Made by a program: the position numbers and the translations under genes
Assembly (NCBI GenBank): GCA_047974845.1
Contig: JBKECQ010000064.1
Span: forward strand, 1-64,000
Length of the DNA stretch: 64,000 bases
DNA from: Aminipila sp047974845
Lineage (GTDB): Bacteria > Bacillota > Clostridia > Peptostreptococcales > Anaerovoracaceae
Reading direction: 5' to 3'
Part shown: positions 26,386 through 35,788 of the stretch, one piece after another
Position numbering within the stretch: position 1 is the stretch's first letter
How the letters are laid out: every line of letters starts with the position of its first letter
The notes under the pieces: model-generated
The model's database searches: none
Told to the model about the DNA's origin: nothing
What the model saw: the letters and a program-made list of their open reading frames with translations, nothing else

Positions 26386-27513
26386 ATGACATATATAAAG
26401 GATTTTGAAAAAATTGTTGAAGACCAATTGAAGAGAATAGAAAAATTAAAGGCTTCTACTGATTTTGTTGACTTTAGCAGTCTAGATAAAATTGTTATCG
26501 GCATAATTGACGGAGATGGTATCGGCCCTGTTATCTTAAGGGAAGCAAAAAGAGTTCTAAATGAGTTGTTGAAAGATGAGCTATCTTCATGTAAAATTGA
26601 ATTGCGTACAATTGAAGGATTAACTTTAGAGAACCGTATTTCAAAAAACGAAACAGTTCCTTCTGATGTACTTGAAAACATAAAGCAATGCCATGTTTTG
26701 CTAAAGGGTCCGACAACAACCCCAAGCAAAGCTGATAATTTGCCTAATATTGAAAGTGCAAATGTTACTTTAAGAAGAGAGTTGGATTTATTTGCAAATG
26801 TTCGCCCTGTTTCTCTTCCCGATGAAAATATTGACTGGGTGTTCTATAGAGAAAATACGGAGGGTGAATATGCCTTAGGTAGTAAGGGAGTAGAAGTCAA
26901 TGATGATATCTCTATTGATTTTAAGGTTACTACTACTGCCGGTACAAAACGAATTGCTAAGGCCGCATTTGAATATGCTAAAGCTAATGGTAACAAAAAC
27001 GTTTCAATTGTAACAAAGGCAAACATAATGAAAAAAACTGACGGTAAGTTCTTGGACTTATGTTATGAAGTGGCTAAGGACTACCCTGCCATTAATGTTG
27101 ATGACTGGTATGTTGATATTATGGCGGCAAATCTTATAAATCCTCAGTTGCGCAGTAAATTTAATGTTTTTATACTACCAAATTTATATGGTGACATCAT
27201 AACCGATGAAGCCGCTCAAATTCAAGGTGGTGTAGGAACTGCCGGCAGTGCAAATGTAGGTAGCAAATATGCTATGTTTGAAGCTATTCATGGAAGTGCT
27301 CCTCGAATGGTAGCAGATGGACTGGCAGAATACGCTAATCCCTCTAGCATACTAAAAGCTTGTGAAATGTTATTGCGTCATATTGGATATTCAAATAAAG
27401 CAGATATCCTTTCTTCTGCATTAGGTTTTGCACAGGAACAAAAAAATATGACTGGAGACGCTTCTGGCGAAACAGCTGCAGTCTTTACGGACTGCATTCT
27501 TTCCAAAATCTAG
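26386..27513 (+). CDS. icd: Isocitrate dehydrogenase (isocitrate/isopropylmalate family)
   Basis: A 375-residue beta-decarboxylating dehydrogenase. The substrate loop NLPNIESANVTLRRELDLFANVRPV, the FYRENTEGEYALG segment and the metal-binding and cofactor segments ITDEAAQIQGG and AIHGSAPR are present. Location between aconitase and its regulator makes isocitrate, not isopropylmalate or homoisocitrate, the likely substrate. The cofactor specificity is not certain; the loop after HGSAP is not the clear NADP form. A 30-residue lysine and glutamate-rich N-terminal extension precedes the Rossmann-like core. The ATG at 26386 follows AAGGAG; an upstream in-frame start within acn has no site. Confidence 0.9.
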   Translation: MTYIKDFEKIVEDQLKRIEKLKASTDFVDFSSLDKIVIGIIDGDGIGPVILREAKRVLNELLKDELSSCKIELRTIEGLTLENRISKNETVPSDVLENIKQCHVLLKGPTTTPSKADNLPNIESANVTLRRELDLFANVRPVSLPDENIDWVFYRENTEGEYALGSKGVEVNDDISIDFKVTTTAGTKRIAKAAFEYAKANGNKNVSIVTKANIMKKTDGKFLDLCYEVAKDYPAINVDDWYVDIMAANLINPQLRSKFNVFILPNLYGDIITDEAAQIQGGVGTAGSANVGSKYAMFEAIHGSAPRMVADGLAEYANPSSILKACEMLLRHIGYSNKADILSSALGFAQEQKNMTGDASGETAAVFTDCILSKI

Positions 27514-27525
27514 GAGGATTAACCA

Positions 27526-28197
27526 ATGGTTCTTTACCAACACAATGAAAATGCTAAATCACAGAATTTACCAATTTCCAATAACCTTTTTTCCGAATTA
27601 CAAAAAGATATTCTTCTGGGAAAAATGCGTTCCGGAGAAAAGCTAACAGAACAAAGTATCTGTGATAAATATAAAGTTAGTAGAACGCCTGTAAGGGAAG
27701 CTCTAAGGCAACTTGAAATGGAAGGTCTAATAGAAACAATTCCAAATAGAGGTGCTTTTGTAATAGGTTTTTCAGCTCAGGATATGATTGATATGTATGA
27801 ACTTCGTAAATCCTATGAGGTTCAGGCTGTTAAATGGGCTATTGAACGTATAACTGATGAAGAAATGGAAGACTTAGAAGAAACCTTTGAGTTCATGGAA
27901 TTTTACACTCAAAAAAATGATATTGACAAAATGCTGAATATCAATACTGGTTTCCATCAACTCATTTATAATGCTTCACACAACAGAATGTTACAGCAGG
28001 TATTATCTTCATACCAGATATATATAAAACATAGCCGAAAACCGGGGCCTTACCCCGACAATTATCTTGCCGATGTTTTGGAAGAACACCGAGCAATATT
28101 CGAAGCATTTAAGAACAAGGATACGGTTGCAGGAATCTTAGCAATGCAAAATCATATGGATAAGTCTATGAATAGAGCAAATTCTAAGTTAAAATAA
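27526..28197 (+). CDS. GntR family regulator with FCD domain
   Basis: A 223-residue regulator with an N-terminal winged helix (CDKYKVSRTPVREALRQLEMEGLI, about 47-70) and a C-terminal FadR-type (FCD) all-helical ligand domain, whose metal-binding histidines appear in NTGFHQLIYNAS and in EEHRAIFEAF. Such proteins often sense small carboxylates. It lies 12 bases after icd in the same operon, and the palindrome at the operon promoter matches its family's sites. Citrate or another tricarboxylic acid is a reasonable ligand guess, nothing more. Confidence 0.9.
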   Translation: MVLYQHNENAKSQNLPISNNLFSELQKDILLGKMRSGEKLTEQSICDKYKVSRTPVREALRQLEMEGLIETIPNRGAFVIGFSAQDMIDMYELRKSYEVQAVKWAIERITDEEMEDLEETFEFMEFYTQKNDIDKMLNINTGFHQLIYNASHNRMLQQVLSSYQIYIKHSRKPGPYPDNYLADVLEEHRAIFEAFKNKDTVAGILAMQNHMDKSMNRANSKLK

Positions 28198-28272
28198 TGT
28201 ATAACAATAAGATGTTGCAGACAAAATACATAAAGGCACATTAGTTTCCAAAACGATAGGAGGTAAGTTATT

Positions 28273-29292
28273 ATGAAAAGAAAGATAGCTATTAATGGAT
28301 TCGGCAGAATCGGAAGACTAACCTTTAGACAAATTTTTGATAATGATAATTTTGAAATCGTTGCTATTAATGATTTAAGTAAACCTGAAATGTTGGCATA
28401 CCTTTTAAAGCATGACAGCGTACAAGGACAATACACAAAATATCATATTACAAGTGATGAAGAATCTATTACTATAGGTGATACTAAAATTAAAATTTAT
28501 AAGGAGGCCGATCCTTCAAATCTTCCTTGGAAAGAACTAGGGATAGATATTGTTCTTGAATGCACCGGATTTTTTGCTTCTAAAAGCAAATCTCAAGCTC
28601 ATATAGATGCAGGTGCAAAGAAAGTCCTTATTTCTGCCCCAGCCGGTAATGACCTTCCTACAATTGTTTATGGAGTAAATGAAAATACATTATCAAGTGA
28701 AGATAACATCATTTCTGCCGCTTCATGCACAACAAATTGCCTTGCACCAATGGTCAAGGCACTAAACGACTATAGAGAAATCAGAACGGGTTTTATGACA
28801 ACTATTCACGCATATACCGGTGACCAGATGATACTTGACGGACCACATAGAAAAAATGATTTCCGTCGTGCAAGAGCAGGTGCAATTAATATAGTACCAA
28901 ACAGCACGGGAGCAGCAAAGGCTATTGGTTTGGTAATTCCTGAACTTGATGGAAAACTTATCGGTTCAGCCCAAAGAGTACCTGTAGCCAGTGGTTCAAT
29001 AACCATTTTAGATGCTGTTTTAAAAGACTCATCGGAAACAGTTTCTTTAGAAGGTGTGCATGAGGCTATGAAAAAAGCAACAAATGACTCCTTTGGTTAT
29101 ACCGAAGAAGAGCTTGTATCAAGTGATATAATCGGAATGCATTACGGCTCACTTTTTGATGCGACTCAAACACTTGTAGCTAGAAGTGGTACAGGCGTAT
29201 ACGAAGTCAGAGTTGTTGCTTGGTATGATAACGAAAGCAGTTACGTTTCTCAATTGGTTAGAACTCTAAAACACATTAGTACACTAATGTAA
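28273..29292 (+). CDS. gap2: Glyceraldehyde-3-phosphate dehydrogenase, second copy, NAD type
   Basis: A 339-residue GAPDH with catalytic cysteine in SAASCTTNC and the Firmicute-type segment TTIHAYTGDQMILDGPHRK. Asp34 in AINDLSKPEM is present, as in NAD-dependent enzymes. It differs clearly from the copy in the glycolytic cluster (13200-14216), so the two are not recent duplicates. The start follows AGGAGGT and lies 76 bases after the GntR gene with no terminator between, so it is probably the fourth gene of the aconitase operon. Whether it works in glycolysis or gluconeogenesis cannot be told from sequence. Confidence 0.95.
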   Translation: MKRKIAINGFGRIGRLTFRQIFDNDNFEIVAINDLSKPEMLAYLLKHDSVQGQYTKYHITSDEESITIGDTKIKIYKEADPSNLPWKELGIDIVLECTGFFASKSKSQAHIDAGAKKVLISAPAGNDLPTIVYGVNENTLSSEDNIISAASCTTNCLAPMVKALNDYREIRTGFMTTIHAYTGDQMILDGPHRKNDFRRARAGAINIVPNSTGAAKAIGLVIPELDGKLIGSAQRVPVASGSITILDAVLKDSSETVSLEGVHEAMKKATNDSFGYTEEELVSSDIIGMHYGSLFDATQTLVARSGTGVYEVRVVAWYDNESSYVSQLVRTLKHISTLM

Positions 29293-29365
29293 CATAACAT
29301 TTTATATAAAAACTATATACTAATTTTTTAAAGTTCTAAAAACAACTTAATATTTTAAAAATCTC

Positions 29366-29398
29366 AAGACTACTTCGTTTAAACGGAGTAGTCTTTTT
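29366..29398 (+). terminator. Terminator after the second gap gene
   Basis: A 13-bp stem with one G-U pair and a tight loop (29366-29395) is followed by a T-run. It separates the aconitase operon from the histidine operon. Confidence 0.9.
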
Positions 29399-29458
29399 GA
29401 TGTGTATGACTCCCCCGATTTTAGATGAAAAGAGTATTTTATGTTTTTATTTTAAAAC

Positions 29459-29487
29459 TTTACTTTACTTAAGTAACGTGTTATATT
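29459..29487 (+). promoter_or_regulatory. Likely promoter of the histidine operon
   Basis: TTTACT (29459-29464) and TATATT (29482-29487) are 17 bases apart, 48 bases before hisZ. There is no room for a T-box or a His-rich leader peptide, so the operon is not controlled by those attenuators here. Confidence 0.5.
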
Positions 29488-29534
29488 GATGTAGTGATAA
29501 CTTGTTAAATCAATAAATTAAAAGAGGTCTTTAT

Positions 29535-30638
29535 ATGGATAACATAATTAAACAAATTCTTACCACTGAAGAAGAAGCCTCCATTAGGCTGAGGTCAATT
29601 TATGAGCAATATGGCTACTCTCAATTTAAAATGTCTAAATTTGAAGAGTATGATTTATATGCTACAAATAAGGACTTTCTTCAGTCAAAGGGAATCATAT
29701 CTTTTACAGACACAAACGGTAAACTAATGGCGCTAAAGCCTGACGTTACCCTTTCCATTGTCAGAAGAATGCAAGATAAGCTTACCTCATTAAAAAAGCT
29801 TTATTATAATGAAAACGTTTATAGGGTTGATAAAGATACACAATCATATAAAGAATTTCTACAGGTAGGGCTGGAATGCTTAGGCCAAATTGATATATAT
29901 AATACATTAGAGGTAATAGCTCTTGCCTGCAAAAGTCTCGAGTCCATTAGCCCAAATTACATATTAACCTTATCCCACATGGGTATTCTAAACCGCCTTC
30001 TTGCGGCTTTGCAATTACCCACAAGTGCAGCAGCACCTATTCTAAAATTTATTGGAGAAAAAAATATCCATGGAATTAAGGATTTATGCCAGCAATACCA
30101 AATAAGTCAAACTGATTCCACCAATCTGGTTACTTGCCTTACATATTATGGAGATGCAAAAACTGTTGTTCAGTCCCTTAAAGACAGCTGCTTTTATAGC
30201 TCAATTTCGGATTATGTAGAGGAATTAGAGGTTATTTCCTCAAATTTAAATAAAATGGGTTACAAGAGTATTCAGATAGATTTTTCTACCACAAACGATA
30301 TGAATTATTATAATGGTATACTTTTTCAGGGATTTATTTCAAACATTCCCTCCGCAATCGTTTCAGGTGGACGGTATGACAATCTTTTGAATAAAATGGG
30401 CAAAAATTATGGAGGCATAGGCTTTGCATTTTATATAAATCTTTTAAGCTACCTCCCCTCTTTTGATAAATCTTATGACATAGATGTTTTGCTAACTTAT
30501 GATTCAAACTGTAATATACAAGATGTTATAAATAGCGCCCATAAGCTTATTACCTCGGGTAAGCGAATTCAGGTACAAAATTATATCCCTAAGGATATTA
30601 AATATAAACAAATAGTGAAATTAGGAAAAGGAGGTTGA
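29535..30638 (+). CDS. hisZ: ATP phosphoribosyltransferase regulatory subunit HisZ
   Basis: HisZ is a class II aminoacyl-tRNA synthetase-like protein without charging activity that activates the short HisG. The 367-residue protein has the histidyl-tRNA synthetase-like core with LMALKPDVTLSIVRRM, VYRVDKDTQSYKEFLQVGLECLG and SGGRYDNLLNKMG. The C-terminal anticodon-binding domain is absent or reduced, as expected. It is the first gene of the his operon, 7 bases before hisG. Confidence 0.95.
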   Translation: MDNIIKQILTTEEEASIRLRSIYEQYGYSQFKMSKFEEYDLYATNKDFLQSKGIISFTDTNGKLMALKPDVTLSIVRRMQDKLTSLKKLYYNENVYRVDKDTQSYKEFLQVGLECLGQIDIYNTLEVIALACKSLESISPNYILTLSHMGILNRLLAALQLPTSAAAPILKFIGEKNIHGIKDLCQQYQISQTDSTNLVTCLTYYGDAKTVVQSLKDSCFYSSISDYVEELEVISSNLNKMGYKSIQIDFSTTNDMNYYNGILFQGFISNIPSAIVSGGRYDNLLNKMGKNYGGIGFAFYINLLSYLPSFDKSYDIDVLLTYDSNCNIQDVINSAHKLITSGKRIQVQNYIPKDIKYKQIVKLGKGG

Positions 30639-30645
30639 AAATACA

Positions 30646-31278
30646 TTGAAGGAAATGATTAGTGTAGCATTACCAAAGGGCAGGCTTGGTGATCAAGTTT
30701 ATAAAATGTTTGAAGTTGCGGGATATGCTTGCCCTCCTATTAATGAAGATAGCCGAAAACTAATCTTTGAAAATACCGAAAAAAATATTCGTTATTTCTG
30801 GGTGAAACCCTCCGATGTTTCAATATATGTTGAACGTGGAGTCGCGGATATAGGGGTAGTTGGAAAAGATATTTTATTAGAATATAACCCCGATGTTTAT
30901 GAACTCCTTGACCTGAACATAGGTAGATGTAGAATTGCAATTGCCTCGAAAAAGGGTTTTAAGGATAATCTAAACAGACCCTTGCGCATTGCCACTAAAT
31001 TTAAGTGCGTTACTCAGAACTATTTTAATAAACAAGGCAGGAATATTGACATTATTAAGCTTAATGGTTCAATTGAACTGGCTCCCCTACTAAACCTATC
31101 CGATGTAATCGTAGACATTGTTGAAACCGGAACAACACTAAAGGAAAACAATTTAGAGACTATAGCCACCATTGTTCCAATAAGTGCACGTTTAATAGCT
31201 AATAAGTCCAGCTTTAAATTTAAAACTCAATCAGTTGAAAGCATATGTGAAAACATAAAGGCTCAATGTCCTAATTAA
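30646..31278 (+). CDS. hisG: ATP phosphoribosyltransferase catalytic subunit, short form
   Basis: HisG makes phosphoribosyl-ATP from ATP and PRPP, the first step of histidine synthesis. At 210 residues it is the short form without the C-terminal regulatory domain, which agrees with hisZ next to it. ALPKGRLGDQV at the N-terminus and the PRPP-binding VDIVETGTTLKEN are clear. The start is probably TTG at 30646, with AGGAGG 11 bases upstream; the ATG three codons later has less suitable spacing. Confidence 0.96.
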   Translation: MKEMISVALPKGRLGDQVYKMFEVAGYACPPINEDSRKLIFENTEKNIRYFWVKPSDVSIYVERGVADIGVVGKDILLEYNPDVYELLDLNIGRCRIAIASKKGFKDNLNRPLRIATKFKCVTQNYFNKQGRNIDIIKLNGSIELAPLLNLSDVIVDIVETGTTLKENNLETIATIVPISARLIANKSSFKFKTQSVESICENIKAQCPN

Positions 31279-31295
31279 TAAAACAGAGGTAATTT

Positions 31296-32573
31296 ATGAT
31301 TAAAATATTAGAATATAATCAAACTTCATTTGAAAAGTTTGCAACATTTAAGCCATCTTCTTCTGATTTAATAGATTCTGTCCGTGCTATTATAAATCAG
31401 GTTAAATTAGATGGTGATACTGCCATTTTTAAATTTAATAAACAGTTTGATAAGTATAGTTTGCAAGAGCTAGAAGTATCTGAACAAGAAATTCAAACCG
31501 CCCTATCTTTAGTTAGTCCTCAATTTATTAAAGTATTAAAAAAATCCGCTGAAAATATAAAGAGCTTTCACAAAAAACAAATCAGAAACAGCTTTATAAT
31601 ATCAGAAAGCAGTGGTGTTATAACAGGACAGAAAATAACTCCATTAGACAGAGTCGGTTTATATATACCGGGTGGTACAGCCAATTACCCCTCTTCAGTT
31701 CTTATGAATTGTATACCTGCAAAAATTGCCGGTGTTTCCGAAATTATTATGGTCACCCCTGCAAAGGAAGGTATTGTAAGCCCAAATATCTTGACTGCCG
31801 CAAAAATTGCCGGTGTTGATAGGATTTTTAAAGTTGGAGGTGCTCAAGCAATAGCAGCCCTAGCATATGGCACAAATACAATTCCTCCTGTAGATAAGAT
31901 AGTCGGTCCCGGTAATGCTTATGTGGCAGAAGCAAAAAAACAGGTGTTTGGAGCCGTTGATATAGATATGATAGCCGGTCCAAGTGAAATACTTATTATT
32001 GCAGATGACAGCTGCAATCCAACTTATATTGCTTCTGATATTCTCTCCCAAGCAGAGCATGACACCATGTCCTCACCTATTTTAATTACAACCAGCTCCT
32101 ACTTGGCGGACGCAGTTAGCCTTGAAATCGAAAGACAGCTTGCAGCATTGCCTCGTAAGGATATTGCTCGGCAATCCATTGATAATAACGGAAAAATAAT
32201 TGTTACAAATTCCATTGAAGATGCAGTTAATTTATCAAACGAAATTGCACCGGAGCATTTAGAAATATGCCTTGATAATCCATTTGATTATTTGGACAAA
32301 ATAAAACACGCAGGATCTATATTTTTAGGTAAAAATTGTCCTGAGGCGCTGGGTGATTACTTTGCTGGGCCAAATCATACGTTACCTACCAGTGGAACAG
32401 CCCGATTTTTTTCGCCTCTCTCAGTAGACGATTTTGTTAAAAAATCTCAATATACATACTACTCTAAAGATGCTCTTTCAAAGGTTGCAGAAGATGTTGC
32501 CTGCTTTGCAAGAGAAGAAGGCCTTGAGGCTCACGCAAGAAGTGTATTGGTAAGAGTAAAAGATAATATTTAG
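31296..32573 (+). CDS. hisD: Histidinol dehydrogenase
   Basis: HisD oxidises histidinol to histidine in two NAD-dependent steps with a zinc ion. The 425-residue protein shows LDRVGLYIPGGTANYPS, VGPGNAYVAEAKKQVFG, AGPSEILIIAD and the zinc-ligand segment LSQAEHD, and ends with EEGLEAHARSVLVR. All are typical. It lies 17 bases after hisG. Confidence 0.97.
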   Translation: MIKILEYNQTSFEKFATFKPSSSDLIDSVRAIINQVKLDGDTAIFKFNKQFDKYSLQELEVSEQEIQTALSLVSPQFIKVLKKSAENIKSFHKKQIRNSFIISESSGVITGQKITPLDRVGLYIPGGTANYPSSVLMNCIPAKIAGVSEIIMVTPAKEGIVSPNILTAAKIAGVDRIFKVGGAQAIAALAYGTNTIPPVDKIVGPGNAYVAEAKKQVFGAVDIDMIAGPSEILIIADDSCNPTYIASDILSQAEHDTMSSPILITTSSYLADAVSLEIERQLAALPRKDIARQSIDNNGKIIVTNSIEDAVNLSNEIAPEHLEICLDNPFDYLDKIKHAGSIFLGKNCPEALGDYFAGPNHTLPTSGTARFFSPLSVDDFVKKSQYTYYSKDALSKVAEDVACFAREEGLEAHARSVLVRVKDNI

Positions 32574-32627
32574 TTCTTTTCATAAATATATCATTCAATT
32601 GTAAGTGTAAAATTAATAGGTGCTATT

Positions 32628-33692
32628 ATGAGTAAATTCTTAAATAAAAATTTTCAAAGGCTAGTGCCCTATAAACCGGGAGAACAGCCAAGAGATAGAA
32701 GATATATAAAATTAAATACAAATGAGTCCCCTTTTCCACCTTCTGATAAAGTTTTACAAGCTATTGGTGCAGAAGAAATCTCAAACCTCAGGTTATATTC
32801 AGATTCTCAGTGCAGTTTATTATCAGAGAAATTGGCCAACCTATATGGAATTTCAACTGACCAAATATTCTTTTCAAATGGGTCTGATGACATATTGAAT
32901 TTTGCTTTTATGGCATTTTCCGGAGAAGGTATTTGCGCCTGTTTCCCTGATATTACATATGGTTTTTACAAGGTTTTTGCAAATCTGAACAATACAGAAT
33001 ATGTAGAGATTCCTTTGCAAGATAATTTTTCTATTAATCATAGGGATTATTGCAATATTAATAAATTTATCGTTATTGCCAACCCAAATGCCCCTACCGG
33101 TCTTTCTCTTACAATTCCTGAAATAGAAGAGATTGTAAGAAGTAATCCAAATAATGTGGTGGTTATTGATGAAGCATATGTGGATTTTGGTTCCACCTCC
33201 TGCTATCCTCTCATAACTTCCTACAAAAACCTTTTGGTAGTACAGACCTTTTCTAAATCTCGCTCAATGGCAGGTGCAAGACTAGGATTTGCAATAGGTT
33301 CTCCCGAACTAATCAACGATTTAAATACCATAAAATTTTCTACGAATCCATATAACGTAAACAGTCTTACTTTGGCACTTGGTCAGGCTACACTAGACTC
33401 AAATGAATATTATTTGAAAAATTGCAGGCTCATTGCAGATATTAGAGACAATACTACAAAAGTAATAGAAAGTTTAGGCTTTAATGTAATTCCGTCAAAA
33501 GCCAACTTCATATTTACTAACCACCCTAATTTCTCAGGAAAATTCCTATATGAGAAGCTTAAAGAAAAAGGTATTTTAGTTCGCCATTTTGATTTACCAA
33601 GAATCTCTTCCTACATTAGGATTACCATAGGAACACAATCAGAGATGGACTTTTTATTGGAACAGCTAAAAAATATTTTAAATTATGATTAA
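32628..33692 (+). CDS. hisC: Histidinol-phosphate aminotransferase
   Basis: HisC is the PLP-dependent fold-type I enzyme that converts imidazole acetol phosphate to histidinol phosphate. The 354-residue protein has LNTNESPFPPS, ANPNAPTG, VIDEAYVDF and the PLP lysine in TFSKSRSMAGARLG near 209, followed by the Arg that binds phosphate. The spacer to hisB contains an 18-bp tandem repeat that begins at its stop codon. No histidinol phosphatase gene is in the operon. Confidence 0.96.
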   Translation: MSKFLNKNFQRLVPYKPGEQPRDRRYIKLNTNESPFPPSDKVLQAIGAEEISNLRLYSDSQCSLLSEKLANLYGISTDQIFFSNGSDDILNFAFMAFSGEGICACFPDITYGFYKVFANLNNTEYVEIPLQDNFSINHRDYCNINKFIVIANPNAPTGLSLTIPEIEEIVRSNPNNVVVIDEAYVDFGSTSCYPLITSYKNLLVVQTFSKSRSMAGARLGFAIGSPELINDLNTIKFSTNPYNVNSLTLALGQATLDSNEYYLKNCRLIADIRDNTTKVIESLGFNVIPSKANFIFTNHPNFSGKFLYEKLKEKGILVRHFDLPRISSYIRITIGTQSEMDFLLEQLKNILNYD

Positions 33693-33754
33693 TTTATTTT
33701 AGCTTACAAATTTATCTTAGTTTACTAATTTATCTTAGCTTACTAATTTATCTT
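33691..33754 (+). repeat. 18-bp tandem repeat between hisC and hisB
   Basis: Three full units of AGYTTACWAATTTATCTT (33701-33718, 33719-33736, 33737-33754) follow a decayed partial unit that begins at the hisC stop codon (33690-33700). Confidence 0.9.
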
Positions 33755-33795
33755 AACCAAACCGTAGTTTTTATTAATTTAAAATGGAGGTATAT

Positions 33796-34401
33796 ATGAC
33801 GGAAGTAAAAATAGAAAGAAAAACTATAGAAAGAAAAACTGCTGAAACCAATATAAAATTAGATTTTGAGCCTTATGGCAGTGGTAAAAGCAATATCCAA
33901 ACAGGCTGTGGTTTTCTAGATCATATGCTGACACTTTTCGCATATCACGGGGGATTTAATATCAATTTAAACTGCTGTGGAGATACACACGTAGATTATC
34001 ACCACACAGTTGAAGATGTGGCAATTTGTCTTGGTTCAGCGGTTTCATCTATTTTAAAGGAAAAAGCAGGAATAAACAGATACGGAAGTATCATATTGCC
34101 TATGGACGAAGCTCTTATTCTTTGTTCCATAGATATCTCCGGACGAAGCCATTTATCTTTCAATATTAATATACCAAATGAAAAAATAGGTGATTTTGAT
34201 ACGGAACTCGTCCAAGAATTTTTTCTTGGTTTTATTAGAAATTGTAATATTACCGTTCATCTGCAACAGCTGTCAGGAACTAATTCACATCACATAGTTG
34301 AAGGAGTATTTAAGGCCTTTTCAAAAGCATTATCTGAAGCTATGAATATAAATCCCCGATTAAATGGTGAAATCCCTTCTACAAAAGGAGTTTTGTTATG
34401 A
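33796..34401 (+). CDS. hisB: Imidazoleglycerol-phosphate dehydratase
   Basis: HisB dehydrates imidazole glycerol phosphate using Mn2+. The 201-residue monofunctional enzyme has FLDHMLTLFAYHGG, the metal-binding HHTVEDVAICLG and GTNSHHIVEGVFKAF. The ATG at 33796 follows GGAGG. Residues 6-15 read IERKTIERKT, produced by an exact 15-bp tandem duplication (33811-33840); the fold should tolerate it as it is in the N-terminal strand. It overlaps hisH by four bases. Confidence 0.96.
   Translation: MTEVKIERKTIERKTAETNIKLDFEPYGSGKSNIQTGCGFLDHMLTLFAYHGGFNINLNCCGDTHVDYHHTVEDVAICLGSAVSSILKEKAGINRYGSIILPMDEALILCSIDISGRSHLSFNINIPNEKIGDFDTELVQEFFLGFIRNCNITVHLQQLSGTNSHHIVEGVFKAFSKALSEAMNINPRLNGEIPSTKGVLL
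33811..33840 (+). repeat. 15-bp exact tandem duplication inside hisB
   Basis: ATAGAAAGAAAAACT occurs twice in a row (33811-33825 and 33826-33840) and keeps the frame, adding five residues (IERKT) to the N-terminus of HisB. Confidence 0.95.
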
Positions 34402-35015
34402 TAGTTATTATTGATTATGGTGTTGGCAATCTTTTTTCTTTAAAAAGTTCATTTAATGCAATAGGTCAGGAAGTTATTATTTCTAAGGACAAAGATATAA
34501 TATCAAAGGCTGATAAAATTGTATTGCCCGGCGTTGGAGCTTTTTCTGACGCAATGAAGAAATTAATAGATCAAGGTTTAGACACAGTGGTTAAAAATTG
34601 TGCATCAAGAAATATTCCCCTACTAGGAATTTGCCTTGGTATGCAGTTACTATTTGAAACCGGTAAGGAACACGGTACCTATTCGGGTTTAGGTATATTA
34701 GAAGGTGATATTATTCCTATCACAGATGTGATTAATAGCAAACTAAAGGTTCCCCATATGGGTTGGAACAGCTTACAATTTTCAAAAAATAATAATTGTG
34801 AAAAACTCTTTAAATATATAAAAGACAACGATTACGTATATTTCGTTCACTCATATTTCGCCTCAAACTGTAAAAATTCCATTATTGCTACTACAGAATA
34901 TGGATCAGAAATTACAGCGGCTGTAGCAAAAGACAATATATTCGGTTGTCAATTTCATCCTGAAAAAAGCGGAAGTGTAGGTCTTAACATATTAAAGGCA
35001 TTCTGTGAATTGTAA
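34398..35015 (+). CDS. hisH: Imidazole glycerol phosphate synthase glutaminase subunit
   Basis: HisH provides ammonia from glutamine to HisF. The 205-residue class I glutaminase has the nucleophile Cys in GICLGMQLLFE (about 77) and the His and Glu of FHPEKSG near 187-189; DYGVGNLFSLKSSF and LPGVGAFSDAM are typical. It starts in the ATGA overlap with hisB, so translation is coupled. Its partner HisF is encoded two genes downstream. Confidence 0.97.
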   Translation: MIVIIDYGVGNLFSLKSSFNAIGQEVIISKDKDIISKADKIVLPGVGAFSDAMKKLIDQGLDTVVKNCASRNIPLLGICLGMQLLFETGKEHGTYSGLGILEGDIIPITDVINSKLKVPHMGWNSLQFSKNNNCEKLFKYIKDNDYVYFVHSYFASNCKNSIIATTEYGSEITAAVAKDNIFGCQFHPEKSGSVGLNILKAFCEL

Positions 35016-35041
35016 GTAATAATAGAAGAAACGGAGACAAA

Positions 35042-35767
35042 ATGAACATATATCCTGCAATAGATTTATACAAAGAACAAGCTGTCAGATTAATAAAAGG
35101 AAATTTTAATGATATGACGGTTTACAGTAACGACCCTGTGTCAGTGGCCATTTCCTTTCAGGAGCAAGGAGCTGAAAACTTACATATAGTCGATCTTGAA
35201 GGTGCAAAGCATGGAGCTACTTCAAACTTTAGCACCATAAAAAACATTGTTCAAAACACTGACCTCTTCATTCAAGTTGGCGGAGGAATTCGCAATATAC
35301 AAACCATTGAAAAATATATAGCTCTTGGTGTGAACAGAATTATCTTGGGTACCGCCGCTATAACAAATGATTTATTTCTGCAAGAAGCCTTGAGTAGCTT
35401 TGGCGATAAAATTGCAGTTGGTGTGGATATAAAAGATAACAAAGTTGCAACTAATGGTTGGAGTACGTTGTCTGACTATAGTTTAGACGACTACTGTGAC
35501 AAATTAGAATACATGGGAGTGAAAACCATTATTTGCACAGATATTTCAAAAGACGGAGCTATGCAGGGGCCAAACATAGCTCTATACCAGGCCTTGTCCA
35601 AGCGAAAATCAATGCAAACAATTGCTTCCGGTGGAGTTTCAGGAGCTAAAGATATTGAACTTCTATGCAATGCCAATATATATGGCGCTATTTTAGGAAA
35701 AGCATTGTATACCAATGCATTGAGTATATGTGAAGCAATTAAAATTTCTAAAAGGAGTTATCTATAA
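35042..35767 (+). CDS. hisA: Phosphoribosylformimino-5-aminoimidazole carboxamide ribotide isomerase
   Basis: HisA is the (beta/alpha)8 isomerase of ProFAR. The 241-residue protein has the catalytic Asp8-equivalent in YPAIDLYKEQAVRLIKG, VGGGIRN, and ASGGVSGAKD with the second catalytic Asp in CTDISKDGAMQG. The last residues KRSYL are coded by a duplicated copy of the hisF ribosome site (see 35750-35788), so the true ancestral end was probably shorter or different. Confidence 0.97.
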   Translation: MNIYPAIDLYKEQAVRLIKGNFNDMTVYSNDPVSVAISFQEQGAENLHIVDLEGAKHGATSNFSTIKNIVQNTDLFIQVGGGIRNIQTIEKYIALGVNRIILGTAAITNDLFLQEALSSFGDKIAVGVDIKDNKVATNGWSTLSDYSLDDYCDKLEYMGVKTIICTDISKDGAMQGPNIALYQALSKRKSMQTIASGGVSGAKDIELLCNANIYGAILGKALYTNALSICEAIKISKRSYL

Positions 35768-35788
35768 TTTTAAAAAGGAGTTATCTAT
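35750..35788 (+). repeat. Duplicated hisF ribosome binding segment
   Basis: AAAAGGAGTTATCTAT occurs at 35750-35765 and at 35773-35788. The second copy is the ribosome site and start of hisF; the first copy codes for the end of HisA and contains its stop codon. The period is 23 bases. Confidence 0.9.

Noticed and set aside
29293..29534. His T-box or His leader peptide before hisZ
   Set aside because: No T-box consensus, no run of His codons, and the space after the likely promoter is under 50 bases.
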